In this document: positions 5,373-5,511 of the stretch, piece by piece
Position numbering within the stretch: position 1 is the stretch's first letter
Layout of the letters: each line of letters opens with the position of its first letter
Assembly: GCA_023151145.1 (NCBI GenBank)
Contig: JAKLJM010000172.1
Coordinates: forward strand, 1-5,511
Length of the DNA stretch: 5,511 bases
Direction of reading: 5' to 3'
Source: Bacteriovoracaceae bacterium
GTDB lineage: Bacteria > Bdellovibrionota > Bacteriovoracia > Bacteriovoracales > Bacteriovoracaceae
The notes under the pieces: model-generated
Database searches by the model: none
What the model was told of the DNA's origin: nothing
The model's input: only the letters and a program-made list of their open reading frames with translations
Program-made: the position numbers and the translations under genes

Positions 5373-5511
5373 ATGAAGACATTATTTCTTATTTTGCTTT
5401 CACTCTTTTCCATCTATGGCCATGCAGATCTTGTCCCTTTTAACTCTAAAGGAAATGTCGAACGAAATACTCTGATTCGACTTTCAAATGATCAAATTGC
5501 AGCACTAAAGA
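5373..5511 (+). CDS. Secreted protein, N-terminal part only
   Basis: The first 46 codons of a gene that continues past the right edge. The ATG at 5373 is preceded by AAGGA at 5362-5366, six bases away; an earlier ATG at 5366 leads to a stop after about 25 codons in another frame. Residues 1-18 form a classic Sec signal peptide (a lysine, then LFLILLSLFSIYG, likely cleavage GHA|DL). The mature start, DLVPFNSKGNVER, is polar. Too little is present to name a family. It is likely periplasmic or extracellular. I see no confident promoter between the tRNA and this gene. Confidence 0.8.
   Translation, partial: MKTLFLILLSLFSIYGHADLVPFNSKGNVERNTLIRLSNDQIAALK

Overview
The window comes from a moderately AT-rich Gram-negative bacterium. 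It has Sec-type signal peptides, good Shine-Dalgarno sites on some genes, and a tRNA gene that encodes its own CCA. The overall gene style would fit a Bdellovibrionota/Bacteriovorax-like lineage, but that is only an impression; nothing here fixes the taxonomy.

Left edge (1-553, minus strand): the 5' part of a protein that looks like an ABC-type ATPase half domain. It has no Walker A and has altered Walker B and H-loop positions. A divergent intergenic region of about 130 bp follows.

Centre (687-4303, plus strand): three closely spaced co-directional genes. The first is a full-length MnmA paralogue in which both catalytic cysteines and the PP-loop aspartate are replaced. The second is a secreted M28-family metallopeptidase homologue that keeps one set of zinc ligands and has lost the other. 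The third is a normal MnmA (tRNA U34 2-thiouridylase) with every catalytic motif. Both mnmA-type genes lack a Shine-Dalgarno site. Each instead has an extended -10 promoter element (TGCTATnnT) placed 6-7 nt before the ATG, so both mRNAs are probably leaderless.

Right part: a small four-cysteine protein on the minus strand (4284-4499) overlaps the end of mnmA by 20 bp. A promoter-containing gap of about 180 bp leads to an unrecognised 125-residue protein (4683-5060), which ends at a strong hairpin terminator. A tRNA-Leu(GAG) gene follows, then the start of a secreted protein that runs off the window.

The most notable signal is the true MnmA sitting beside a catalytically dead MnmA-like protein with the same kind of leaderless promoter. 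The neighbouring M28 and ABC-like genes also look catalytically eroded. Regulation, tRNA binding or a repurposed role for the MnmA-like protein is inference. The residue losses are read directly from the sequence.
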